DNA of 64,000 nucleotides from Bremerella sp. TYQ1 (GTDB lineage: Bacteria > Planctomycetota > Planctomycetia > Pirellulales > Pirellulaceae). Position numbers and translations under genes: made by a program. The stretch lies in NCBI RefSeq assembly GCF_020150455.1, contig NZ_CP083740.1, forward strand, positions 4,526,001 to 4,590,000, read 5' to 3'. A model generated the notes under the pieces. The model did no database searches and was not told the origin of the DNA. It saw only the letters and a list, made by a program, of their open reading frames with translations. Of the stretch, positions 53,261 through 60,918 are shown piece by piece (within the stretch, counting starts at the first letter, position 1; each line of letters opens with the position of its first letter).

Positions 53261-53629
53261 ATGGGTAATCTTCAAGTCGAGCAGATCGAGCACCCAGAGT
53301 TTCTCGAGTATGTTCTCTCAGGCAACGATCATACGCGTGCGGAGTGGGAAGCGTTGATCTACCGTATTCAGGAAGAGGCCGAGCGTACCCAAATTTGGCG
53401 AGTGTTGGTCGACGGCCACATGCTCGAGAAGTTGTACGACGACCTGACGCGGTATCATCTAAGCAAGCTTGCGGCGAGTGTGTTCAGCACGGAGCTAAAA
53501 GTGGGCAGCTTGTTTCGCCAAGAGCTTATCAACTATTTCGGAGAGACCGTAGCGGTCAATCGCGGAGTGAACCTACGCGTCGATAGCGATCGAGATGCTC
53601 TGATGACGTGGCTGCTTTTGCCGAAGTAG
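53261..53629 (+). CDS. Paralogue array member 4, SpoIIAA/STAS-like protein of unknown function
   Basis: The 122-residue protein begins MGNLQVEQIEHPEFLEYVLS. It keeps RVLVDGHML, YHLSKLAASVFSTELKVG, INYFGETVAVNRGVN and SDRDALMTWLLLP. It is 43 bases after member 3, so the array is one transcriptional unit with changing spacing (54-95 bases). The position of the conserved NRG motif near the C-terminus is the same in all four. Confidence 0.75.
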   Translation: MGNLQVEQIEHPEFLEYVLSGNDHTRAEWEALIYRIQEEAERTQIWRVLVDGHMLEKLYDDLTRYHLSKLAASVFSTELKVGSLFRQELINYFGETVAVNRGVNLRVDSDRDALMTWLLLPK

Positions 53630-53641
53630 AAGCCGTGTCGC

Positions 53642-53788
53642 TTACCACTTCGGGATGTGCAGCTTGCGATTCATCAGCACGGCCCAAATGGTCATGCCGA
53701 TCAGGATAACGCCAGCGGCCATTGCTACGGTTAAATCAAGATACAAAGTCAGGCCGAGCAGGCCGGCGAATATGACGAGATAAGACAT
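53642..53788 (-). CDS. Small two-helix membrane protein, 48 residues
   Basis: I start at 53788, GGAAG 7 bases upstream, giving MSYLVIFAGLLGLTLYLDLT and a second helix VAMAAGVILIGMTIWAVLMN ending in a basic tail (RKLHIPKW); longer frames to 53914 have no signal. It is a two-span small membrane protein of unknown function, convergent with the array's last gene (12 bases between the stops). Confidence 0.6.
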   Translation of the reverse strand: MSYLVIFAGLLGLTLYLDLTVAMAAGVILIGMTIWAVLMNRKLHIPKW

Positions 53789-53942
53789 AAGATACTTCCA
53801 ACAAAAACGAAGAGACTTTGTTGGAAGCTTGCGTCGCATCTGGCACCCTGGCAAGCAATCGTCCCTCGGCAATCTGCGACTAAATAAGCGGCACGGCCGG
53901 AGCAATCGTTGCAATCGTCATAACTGTGCTGAGCGCATAAAA

Positions 53943-53975
53943 AGATGGCTATCGATATGCCATCGATAGCCATCT
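53943..53975 (-). terminator. Rho-independent terminator (minus strand)
   Basis: A 14-bp perfect stem (53943-53956 with 53962-53975, AGATGGCTATCGAT/ATCGATAGCCATCT) with loop ATGCC is followed on the minus strand by TTTTATGCG. It ends the gene at 54006-54962. Confidence 0.88.
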
Positions 53976-54005
53976 ACTCGTTTGGCGGTGCGGCGGCAAC
54001 GTTCC

Positions 54006-54962
54006 TTAGAACGGCGCCGAGCCCTCTTTCGCTTCTTCAGTGCGTTTCGGCTTGTCTGGCTCGCCGCTTGGAGCGTTGACGAGTACCTTCAGCGATTCGA
54101 GACAACTGATCATGTCTTCCTGGCTGATCTCTTCCCAGGCGGCACCACGATGACGAATGATCGCCAGCTTGAATGCCTCGAAGGCGTCCAGCACGTCGTC
54201 TGGCATCGAACCGATCTCGGCGAACGGTTTGACCAGCGAAGGAGCTTCGGTCGAATCGCCCACATCCCCTTCTGCCATGCCGCTCGATTCGCGAGCGTGC
54301 GACTCTTGTTCTTCGTCGCCGAAGTCTGGGCCTTCGTGGGAAGGACCTGTTGGGCCGTCCATTTCACCGATGCTGCCACGAACTTCGCCATCGTTGCCCT
54401 GGGCTGGCTCGAAGTCTTCGTCCACTTCCGAAGCGACGACATCGCTTTCTTCGGGACGCTCTGACTCGATCTTGCCCATCGTTTCCCAGCGTTGGTTACG
54501 CATCGAAGCGACCGACCACTTATTGTTGGCAGCCCCTTCGAGCCACATTTCGGCATCTTCCCACTCGATGGCGGCTTGGAAGTGGCTCCAGTACAGTCCA
54601 TCGTATGTCGGGTAGTTGTCACCGAAACGTTCGAACACGCGGCGTAGACGGCCAACGTGCTGGCCAGTGACGCCACCCACGCGGCGAGCCCAGGCGTCGT
54701 CGGCATACTCAGCGGCAGGAGCACCAGCTTCCTGCAGCGACGTTCGCCACTGGTAAATGATCTTTCCCTTGTCCCAGTTGGTGGTGCTGATCAGCTTGGT
54801 CCACTGGCCCAGGAAAGGAGCGGATGCTTCTTCCAGCTTCGCCAGCAGTTCTTCGCTGAGGGGGAAATCGGACGCCGCTTTTTCTTCCGAGGAAAGTGGC
54901 TCGGCTGGTGCAGCCGTATCGGTATTTTCGGTTGCGGCGAGATCGACAGTTGGTTCTTCCAT
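54006..54962 (-). CDS. Hypothetical protein with possible DNA-binding N-terminal half and acidic tail
   Basis: The 318-residue protein has no membrane segment. Residues about 90-170 (WARRVGGVTGQHVGRLRRVF, YWSHFQAAIEWEDAEMWLEG, NNKWSVASMRNQRWETMG) recall the helical part of DUF1016/YhcG-like and KfrA-type DNA-binding proteins. Residues about 175-250 are acidic and low-complexity. A final helical region (about 250-300, DDVLDAFEAFKLAIIRHRG) closes the protein. The function is unknown. The gene ends at a strong terminator and stands alone on this strand. Confidence 0.65.
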   Translation of the reverse strand: MEEPTVDLAATENTDTAAPAEPLSSEEKAASDFPLSEELLAKLEEASAPFLGQWTKLISTTNWDKGKIIYQWRTSLQEAGAPAAEYADDAWARRVGGVTGQHVGRLRRVFERFGDNYPTYDGLYWSHFQAAIEWEDAEMWLEGAANNKWSVASMRNQRWETMGKIESERPEESDVVASEVDEDFEPAQGNDGEVRGSIGEMDGPTGPSHEGPDFGDEEQESHARESSGMAEGDVGDSTEAPSLVKPFAEIGSMPDDVLDAFEAFKLAIIRHRGAAWEEISQEDMISCLESLKVLVNAPSGEPDKPKRTEEAKEGSAPF

Positions 54963-54999
54963 GCGGACTTGGCTTCCTATCCTCTCGAGACGTGATCCA

Positions 55000-55342
55000 A
55001 ATTAGGGGGGCCCTGTCGCTGGCAATTCTTCTTGCAGAGCGGGGCAACTTCAATGCGGCACGAATTCTACGCATAGGGCCTCGGGCCGTTCTACCAACGA
55101 AGCGGCGATCGTCAGAAAATTCTGCTAGAAATCCCTGGCAAGAAGTTGTGTAACAACAACTTAGGCCTTCACAAATTCTCCACACAGATGTCGAAAATAT
55201 GGGGATAACTTGTCGGCGACATGTCGATCTTGGCTGGCGAATTTCGAAGCCAAATCGTTCTGCGGAAATACCGTGTTAAGTGGTGCGGAGGCTGACGATT
55301 TCAAGTGAAGTTGCGGCCACACCGATCGGGAAAAGAAGGGAG
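55000..55342. other. Intergenic stretch without a gene
   Basis: No credible frame lies here. It must contain the promoter of the gene starting at 54962 (minus). I could not find strong boxes or repeats. Confidence 0.4.
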
Positions 55343-55747
55343 CTATAGCTCTTCGTCGAGCGCTCCGTAGGGGACCTGAGAAAGGTCCCCCTTCAAGTCG
55401 TCGTAAAACGTACTAACCGCATCGACCGCCATCGCATGGAAGTCATCTTCTCGGGTAGGCCCCTCTAAAGGGCCCACTTCTCCGATGGGTGTTGCGGCGT
55501 CGTCCAGGTACTTTTCGCTGAACATCAGCAGCGGATGGAAACGCTTTCCTTCGACACCGATCCAGCCCATGTCGAACACCTGCCCCATGCTCATGCCGAA
55601 TTGGGCACAGATGCTCTTTCGGATTCCTTCGTCATCGATGCCATTCTGCTGTAGCGTGGCATCGAGTTCGGCGATTTGAGCCAATAGATAGGCGTTCATC
55701 AAGTTGCAGTACGTCTCGGTATCGCGACGAATATCGACCGGTTCCAT
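55343..55747 (-). CDS. Hypothetical protein, downstream of the CDGSH gene
   Basis: I start at 55747, AGGAG 7 bases upstream, giving MEPVDIRRDTETYCNLMNAY; the frame is open to 55798. The 134-residue protein is helical with a charged C-terminus and no membrane span or known motif; it contains GMSMGQVFDMGWIGVEGKRF near residue 51. It lies 54 bases after the CDGSH gene on the same strand and may share its mRNA. Confidence 0.6.
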   Translation of the reverse strand: MEPVDIRRDTETYCNLMNAYLLAQIAELDATLQQNGIDDEGIRKSICAQFGMSMGQVFDMGWIGVEGKRFHPLLMFSEKYLDDAATPIGEVGPLEGPTREDDFHAMAVDAVSTFYDDLKGDLSQVPYGALDEEL

Positions 55748-55801
55748 GAGGTTGCTCCTGGCAAATGGTGTCGAATCGGGAGACGCCTGCTGGCCCAATG
55801 T

Positions 55802-56011
55802 TTAGGCCGAGTTGGCGCGATCTTCGGAAGTAAATCCGCAATGCTTGTGCTTGCCGTCGCAGAACGGCTTGTTGTCAGAAGCACCACAGCGGCAGAGGGC
55901 GATCGAAGGTTTGTCGATCGTGTAGGAGTTCCCTTCCGAGTCCTCCAACGTCACTGGGCCTTCGACCAAAAATGGACCATTATCACGGATGCGAATCTTC
56001 GTTTCAGACAT
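55802..56011 (-). CDS. CDGSH-type iron-sulfur protein (mitoNEET-like)
   Basis: I start at 56011 (MSETKIRIRDNGPFLVEG), AGGA 8 bases upstream; a GTG at 56026 would add five residues. The 69-residue protein carries the CDGSH signature: Cys40, Cys42, Cys51 and His55 (CRC-x2-SDNKPFCDGKH), which binds a labile [2Fe-2S] cluster. Small bacterial CDGSH proteins may transfer clusters or electrons; the exact role is not known. The protein is cytoplasmic and has a single motif. Confidence 0.85.
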   Translation of the reverse strand: MSETKIRIRDNGPFLVEGPVTLEDSEGNSYTIDKPSIALCRCGASDNKPFCDGKHKHCGFTSEDRANSA

Positions 56012-56155
56012 TTCCCGATCCTTCACTATAGGGATGGCTACGTGGACCTTCTGTCTGCATTCTAGGGAAGTCCCACCGAGAAGTCAGCCCGGTGCTTGGT
56101 CGAGAAGATGAAGATTGGACGACGTTTGGGCAAAGCGTCGCTTCAGGCACTTCGA

Positions 56156-56386
56156 CTACTCATCGTCGGAGCGAAGTCGTCGTTGGCGATTCCAGAGTAG
56201 TGCACCCCAGAAAAGCAGAAAGCCACCCATGCAGGCAATCACGATCAATCCTCGACGGATATCGAAACCACGTGTTCCATCCGCTAGGCCAAGATACGAG
56301 CCGATCGCCAGGTAGATCCCCCATACGGCCAACGCTGCGATGACCACGGCAAGCAGATAGCCGGCGTTTTTCGATTGGGATGCCAT
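56156..56386 (-). CDS. Small two-span membrane protein
   Basis: The 76-residue protein has helices at about 10-33 (AGYLLAVVIAALAVWGIYLA) and 45-64 (GLIVIACMGGFLLFWGALLW) and a basic, acidic-ended tail (RQRRLRSDDE). The function is unknown. Its start lies 2 bases after the stop of the radical SAM gene, so the pair is almost certainly one operon with the radical SAM gene first. Confidence 0.65.
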   Translation of the reverse strand: MASQSKNAGYLLAVVIAALAVWGIYLAIGSYLGLADGTRGFDIRRGLIVIACMGGFLLFWGALLWNRQRRLRSDDE

Positions 56387-56388
56387 GC

Positions 56389-57258
56389 TTAATAGTCCGA
56401 GCTACCGTAGTAAACTTCTGCCGCAAGGCCGGTTCGATCGCGTACCGCTTGAGCAATGGCATCCACTTCGGCGTCTTCCAGCGGTGAAACAATCGATTCC
56501 GCCGGACGACGCGCGACGGTATAAACCTGAACGAGCTTGATTTGACCGCCGCCGTCGGTGATCTCATTCAAGCGGTCGCAGAATGCCGATATCTCTTCTG
56601 CCGAAGGACTTTGCTCGAGCAGTTTCAGGAACATCGATTGAATGACGATGGGACGTGCTTGAGCCGCGAGAAGCAAGTTGTCGAGCACACGCTGAAAGGG
56701 AATCTTGGTACGCTCGATGGTGCGGTAGTAATTCTCCGTCCCAGCATCGAGCTTGGCCCAGATCTCGCCTTGGTTGGCGTCCAGAATTTCGAGCCCCCGC
56801 TGCACGTGCGGTCGATGGAACATAGTGGCATTGGTAATCAGCACCATCTTCACATCGTCGAGGCCATGCTTTCGCTTGATGGCCGCACTCCGCTCGATTA
56901 GTTCGTCGAAGTTTTTATAGGTGGTCGGCTCGCCGTCGCCGCTGAAGGCGATATCGTTCACCCGCCGCAGATGCTCTGGCGTTTCCGTGAACTTGGCGGT
57001 CTGAAAGATCTCGCCCGAGGCACACAAGTCGAGCATCTCTTCCAACTCGTGGAAGTAGCGATCACTTTCCACGAAGCGGACTTCGCTTTCGGTGCGGCGA
57101 TCGACCTGACAATAGATGCAATCGAAATTGCAGATTTTGTCGGGGTTCAGATTCACGCCGATCGACAACCCTTTGCTCCGGCGAGAGAGGACCGGATAAA
57201 CAAACCGGTTCCCCTCGAACGTTCGCTGGTGCTGGGTATGTAGATGATGCGTCGACAT
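56389..57258 (-). CDS. Radical SAM protein
   Basis: The 289-residue protein has the radical SAM [4Fe-4S] motif C43-x3-C47-x2-C50 (CNFDCIYC) after a family-typical start VYPVLSRRSKGLSIGVNLNP. A GDGEPT motif (about 110-115) lies in the SAM-binding region. The substrate is unknown; the closest well-known fold is the wyosine/pyruvate-formate-lyase-activating type. It is cytoplasmic. The small membrane protein follows 2 bases later. Confidence 0.85.
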   Translation of the reverse strand: MSTHHLHTQHQRTFEGNRFVYPVLSRRSKGLSIGVNLNPDKICNFDCIYCQVDRRTESEVRFVESDRYFHELEEMLDLCASGEIFQTAKFTETPEHLRRVNDIAFSGDGEPTTYKNFDELIERSAAIKRKHGLDDVKMVLITNATMFHRPHVQRGLEILDANQGEIWAKLDAGTENYYRTIERTKIPFQRVLDNLLLAAQARPIVIQSMFLKLLEQSPSAEEISAFCDRLNEITDGGGQIKLVQVYTVARRPAESIVSPLEDAEVDAIAQAVRDRTGLAAEVYYGSSDY

Positions 57259-57262
57259 GTAG

Positions 57263-57366
57263 GAGTTTTCAGTGTTCGGTTTTCAGTTTTCAGTGCGAAT
57301 CGAATTTACCGCGAGAAAAGCTCATCACTCTTCGCTGAAAACTGAACACTGTAAACTTAAAACTCT
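57263..57366. repeat. Inverted repeat of the TTTCAGTGTTCAG family
   Basis: GAGTTTTCAGTGTTCGGTT (57263-) and the complementary right arm ending GTAAACTTAAAACTC (57352-57366) surround an inner pair TCAGTTTTCAG/CTGAAAACTGA. It resembles the element between def and fmt (48227-48358). It lies between the radical SAM gene and the MarR gene. Confidence 0.6.
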
Positions 57367-57370
57367 CTTA

Positions 57371-57865
57371 TTATCGCGATTCTGTCGGCTGTTTTTGACC
57401 GATTGGCTCTGCTGGGATGGTATTCCCCGGCAGCTCGGAAATCAAATTGCCACGAATGGTGGCCAGCGTCGATTTTACGCGTTGGACGTCGTCGGGTGGG
57501 ACGTCTCGCAAGGCCTTCGCACGAACGCTTTTGGCGCAGTTGACCATCTGTTCCCACATCGGTTCCACTTTTTCGGTGGCACGGATGATCTTTTTACGGC
57601 GGTCATTGGGATCGGTCTCGCGAACGATCCAGCCATCGCGTTCCATGCGGTCGATCACACCGACCAACGTTGGCGCTTCGATGCGCATTTGGTCGGCTAG
57701 TTCGCTTTGAGTGATCTCGCCCATGTAAGAAAGCCAGCAAAGCACTTCCCACTGTCGGTAGGTGATGCCAAGTTTGCCTAACTCGTCGTTCATCGCGCGA
57801 GTCATCATGTGGGCAACACTGAAGACCCAGTAGCCCAAACTATCTTCGAAGTCGTAACGGAGCAT
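57371..57865 (-). CDS. MarR-family transcriptional regulator
   Basis: I start at 57865 (MLRYDFEDSLGYWVFSVAHM), where the conserved fold begins; the frame continues to an ATG at 57943 without a ribosome binding site. The 164-residue protein has the winged-helix with recognition helix (EAPTLVGVIDRMERDGWIVR) and wing DPNDRRKKI. MarR dimers repress genes until a ligand or oxidant binds. No adjacent divergent target with a clear palindrome was seen. Confidence 0.85.
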   Translation of the reverse strand: MLRYDFEDSLGYWVFSVAHMMTRAMNDELGKLGITYRQWEVLCWLSYMGEITQSELADQMRIEAPTLVGVIDRMERDGWIVRETDPNDRRKKIIRATEKVEPMWEQMVNCAKSVRAKALRDVPPDDVQRVKSTLATIRGNLISELPGNTIPAEPIGQKQPTESR

Positions 57866-57958
57866 TCTTTGTCTCTTCGTTTCTGAGGCTGAAGTACTAG
57901 ATAAGAAAATGGATGAGTCAGCCTGCTTCTCTATCACTGCCATCGGTCATTACACGTA

Positions 57959-58513
57959 CTAAAACGCACGTGAATAACATGTTTCAAATAAGGTTTCCCA
58001 TTCTGCGCGGGCAACCTGACGCAAAAGTTCCTCGTTTGCGCATTTGCCGCGGGCAACTGCTTCGCACGCGTCTACCATGGCCATCGGATCCCAATGTCGC
58101 TCCGCCAGGAATTGGGTATGGCTATCGAGATCCGCGCCTTCGGCAAGTTGATTGGATTTTTCGCCCAGGGTTTCCATCGCAGGATGATCGCCGGTACGTC
58201 GGAACCAATACTTGGCGTTGCCATAATCTGGTTCGCGACGATGCATGATTCCGTGCCAGTAACTGCCCGTTGAACTGGGCAAATCTTGGCTGATGTCGTG
58301 CGATTCGTCTAAATAGTTCCACAGAAGCCACAAGCCACTGATGCAAGCGCGAGCCATCTCGCGATCTTTCAAAGGCTTGTCACTCAAAGAACTTACGCCG
58401 ATTGCCTGTAGTCGGTCGTAAGCCGATCGATCCGCGTTGCCCGGCCCCAAAGGGCAAAGCGGGGCACTTTGGATAAGGTCGGCAATTTCAGATGGATACG
58501 CGTCGAAATTCAT
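57959..58513 (-). CDS. Hypothetical planctomycete protein
   Basis: I start at 58513 (MNFDAYPSEIADLIQ); a GTG at 58546 would add 11 residues, and neither start has a strong ribosome binding site. The 184-residue protein is soluble with conserved-looking stretches SGLWLLWNYLDESHDISQD, SYWHGIMHRREPDYGNAKYW and FRRTGDHPAMETL, rich in His, Trp and Tyr and suggesting a metal or substrate site. I recall similar proteins in planctomycetes and verrucomicrobia without assigned function. It lies beside the MarR gene on the same strand. Confidence 0.65.
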   Translation of the reverse strand: MNFDAYPSEIADLIQSAPLCPLGPGNADRSAYDRLQAIGVSSLSDKPLKDREMARACISGLWLLWNYLDESHDISQDLPSSTGSYWHGIMHRREPDYGNAKYWFRRTGDHPAMETLGEKSNQLAEGADLDSHTQFLAERHWDPMAMVDACEAVARGKCANEELLRQVARAEWETLFETCYSRAF

Positions 58514-58773
58514 GCTGTCGAGAAGATCACTTCCTGCGAGGGGCACACTTTATGGTTAATTAGCCATGGACCTAGCTTATCAGGTTTTCGTCCGCTAGCG
58601 ACCTAACTATTTCGAAAATCTGGATAGCATGTCCGCTACACGCTAGATTCCCTGTTCACGCCGATTTTTCGCTGATAAACTCAGGGACTTCGCCCTGGCA
58701 CTAAGTAGTGACCTACGGGGCGCTAATAGTTACACGACCTTCCGATTTTCTGATTCTCGTCCGAGGCATTCCC

Positions 58774-60390
58774 ATGTCGACTGATCCTCAAAAGGATCCC
58801 GCTTCCGTGGAACCCACCCCCCAAAATCCTGAAGCTGCGGCTGCTGATGCTTCCGCCCCTGAGAACACCCCAGCACCCGCGGAAACGCCTGCCGCTGATT
58901 CCAGCGACACGGATGCCGACGGCGATAAGAAGAAGGTGCTCATCGGTTCGCAGCGAGATCCGAAGCCCGTCGAAACGAAGCGACAGCCGCCCAAGCCAAA
59001 ACGTCCTTCGCAGCCAAAGCCACAAGCGGACGACGACGATCCAACAAAAATTCCGGACGACATTTCCGAAACGCTTGCCGACGCTCCTCAAGAAGAAGGC
59101 GAACCAGACTATCGCCTTCCAGTTGAAGGGGGCAAAGTGCATGTGCCCAATCGCCGCGAAACGATGGACGACATCGAAGCGGAACTGGAAGCAGCGTTCG
59201 GCGATAAATCGATCGACGACGTGATGACCAACCAGACCCCAGCTCCGGCGGCCGTCCGTTTGGACGAAGGCGATCGCGTGACCGCGACCGTCATTCGCGT
59301 GCATCGCGAAGATGTCTTCTTCGACCTCCCGCAAGGGAATCAGGGGATTGCTTCGATCCGCAACTTTGTCGCGACTCCTTCGGTGGGCGACAAGATGGAA
59401 GTTTCCATCGGCGAATTCAACGGCGGACAGCGACTGTACGAAGTGGGCATCCCTGGTGCTTCGACCAGCGTGCAAGACTGGGGCGACATCAAGGAAGGGA
59501 TCATTGTCGACGCCGTCGTCGATGGCGTGAACAAGGGTGGCTTGGAGTGTGCCGTCGGTACTGCTCGCGGCTTTATCCCTGCCAGCCAGGTCGCCACGTA
59601 CCACGTGAAGGACTTGGAAGAGTTCAAAGGCCGCAAGATGCAATGCCTCGTCACGGAGGCCAATCCTGAGAAACGCAACCTGGTTCTCAGTGCTCGTGCG
59701 GTGGCGGAAAAGCTGGCCGAGGACAACAAGAAGGAAGTGCTCGGTAGCTTGACGGTCGGTCAAATTCGCGAAGGCACGGTAACTCGCATCCAAGACTTCG
59801 GAGCGTTCGTCGATCTGGGCGGCATCGATGGCTTGGTGCATGTCAGCCAAATCAGTTGGGATCGCGTTTCGCACCCGTCCGACGTCCTTGCCGAAGGTCA
59901 GGCCGTCAAAGTCAAAGTCACCAAGATGGATCCTGAGACCGGCAAGATCGGTCTTTCCATTCGCGACACCATGGAAAACCCATGGCAGAAAGTGGCCCAG
60001 GAATTTGCTGTCGGCAAAGTTGTCCCTGGTAAAGTCACCAAGCTGATGGACTTCGGGGCGTTTGTCGAAGTCGCTCCTGGCATCGAAGGTCTCGTTCACG
60101 TCAGCGAAGTGAGCTATGCCCGAATCAGCCGTGTTTCCAGCGTGTTGAAGGTCGGCGAAGACGTTGAAGTGAAAGTCCTCAGCATCGATCAGGCCAAACG
60201 ACGTATCAGCCTCTCGATCAAAGCGACCCAGCCGCCACCGGCCGATTCGCGTCAGGGTGGTCGCCGTAAGGACGAAGTCGAAACCGATATCGATCGTGAA
60301 CTGTCGGTCAAGAAGAAGTCGAACCAGCCACTCAAGGGTGGCATCACCAACGACCAAAGCGAAGGTTCCAAGTTCGGCTTGAAGTGGTAA
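58774..60390 (+). CDS. S1-domain RNA-binding protein, four S1 repeats
   Basis: I start at ATG 58774 (MSTDPQKDPASVEPTP); the frame is open to 58708. The 538-residue protein begins with a low-complexity Ala/Pro/Asp/Lys region (about 1-160). Four S1 domains follow at roughly 163-225, 238-306, 326-397 and 410-485; the last two have full KVxKxxDFGAFVxL-type patterns. Ribosomal protein S1 is the closest known protein, but the long charged N-terminus is unusual, and this may be a second S1-type protein or the planctomycete S1 itself. It ends with a strong terminator. Confidence 0.85.
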   Translation: MSTDPQKDPASVEPTPQNPEAAAADASAPENTPAPAETPAADSSDTDADGDKKKVLIGSQRDPKPVETKRQPPKPKRPSQPKPQADDDDPTKIPDDISETLADAPQEEGEPDYRLPVEGGKVHVPNRRETMDDIEAELEAAFGDKSIDDVMTNQTPAPAAVRLDEGDRVTATVIRVHREDVFFDLPQGNQGIASIRNFVATPSVGDKMEVSIGEFNGGQRLYEVGIPGASTSVQDWGDIKEGIIVDAVVDGVNKGGLECAVGTARGFIPASQVATYHVKDLEEFKGRKMQCLVTEANPEKRNLVLSARAVAEKLAEDNKKEVLGSLTVGQIREGTVTRIQDFGAFVDLGGIDGLVHVSQISWDRVSHPSDVLAEGQAVKVKVTKMDPETGKIGLSIRDTMENPWQKVAQEFAVGKVVPGKVTKLMDFGAFVEVAPGIEGLVHVSEVSYARISRVSSVLKVGEDVEVKVLSIDQAKRRISLSIKATQPPPADSRQGGRRKDEVETDIDRELSVKKKSNQPLKGGITNDQSEGSKFGLKW

Positions 60391-60418
60391 AGCTTCGTCC
60401 CACGAACCTGCAAAAATC

Positions 60419-60452
60419 AAAGCCATCACGTGTACATGTGATGGCTTTTTTC
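60419..60452 (+). terminator. Rho-independent terminator after the S1-domain gene
   Basis: An 11-bp stem (60419-60429 with about 60437-60447, AAAGCCATCAC/GTGATGGCTTT) followed by a T-run. It overlaps the 3' end of the convergent small membrane protein gene. Confidence 0.85.
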
Positions 60453-60882
60453 ATGCCTCCTCGGCAGGATCCCGGCGTTTCAATTCCTGGTCGGCTCGCA
60501 ACAAAACATACGTCGAGACAACCAGCGTAATCACCGGAATGGCCGCCAACAGCGCGACGATTGTCGCACCTCGCCAATTGTCCCAGTGTCGCCAAAGAAG
60601 AAAGACGGAAGTCACGCCAAGCAGGAAGCTGAGCGGTACCATCACCAGCAGCATGTAGGTTAACACTTGCAGCGCCAGACCTGTCCACTCTGGCGGCTCA
60701 GGGCCATGCACGTTGAGTATGGGTCCCACCAAAGAAGAAGCGAACCCAAACGTGGCGTAGGTCACCACATGACCGACAATCGCGGCGGCAACCAGCAACA
60801 CGTACGGATTCTCGCGAAGCCTCGGTCTGTCGGCCGAAGGTTCTAGGCTGGGTGATCGAAACGGAGATTCACTAGGTTTCAT
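60451..60882 (-). CDS. Small membrane protein, SPFxSP family
   Basis: The 143-residue protein begins MKPSESPFRSPSLEPSADRP and has about three hydrophobic helices (about 28-50, 70-92 and 105-128). The N-terminal SPFRSP motif, followed by Ser/Glu-rich residues, is shared with the proteins at 61950-62435, 62572-63069 (SPYKSP) and 63122-63604 (SPFASP). The C-terminus here lacks the GxxxGxxG motif of the others, so it may be a divergent member. The function is unknown. Confidence 0.65.
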   Translation of the reverse strand: MKPSESPFRSPSLEPSADRPRLRENPYVLLVAAAIVGHVVTYATFGFASSLVGPILNVHGPEPPEWTGLALQVLTYMLLVMVPLSFLLGVTSVFLLWRHWDNWRGATIVALLAAIPVITLVVSTYVLLRADQELKRRDPAEEA

Positions 60883-60918
60883 CCCTCGATTATACGTGGC
60901 ATCGATCGGGGCTGTTGG

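Noticed and set aside
58723..60429. 568-codon minus-strand frame opposite the S1-domain gene
   Set aside because: The sense strand encodes four clear S1 domains; the antisense product has no recognisable domain and spans the terminator.
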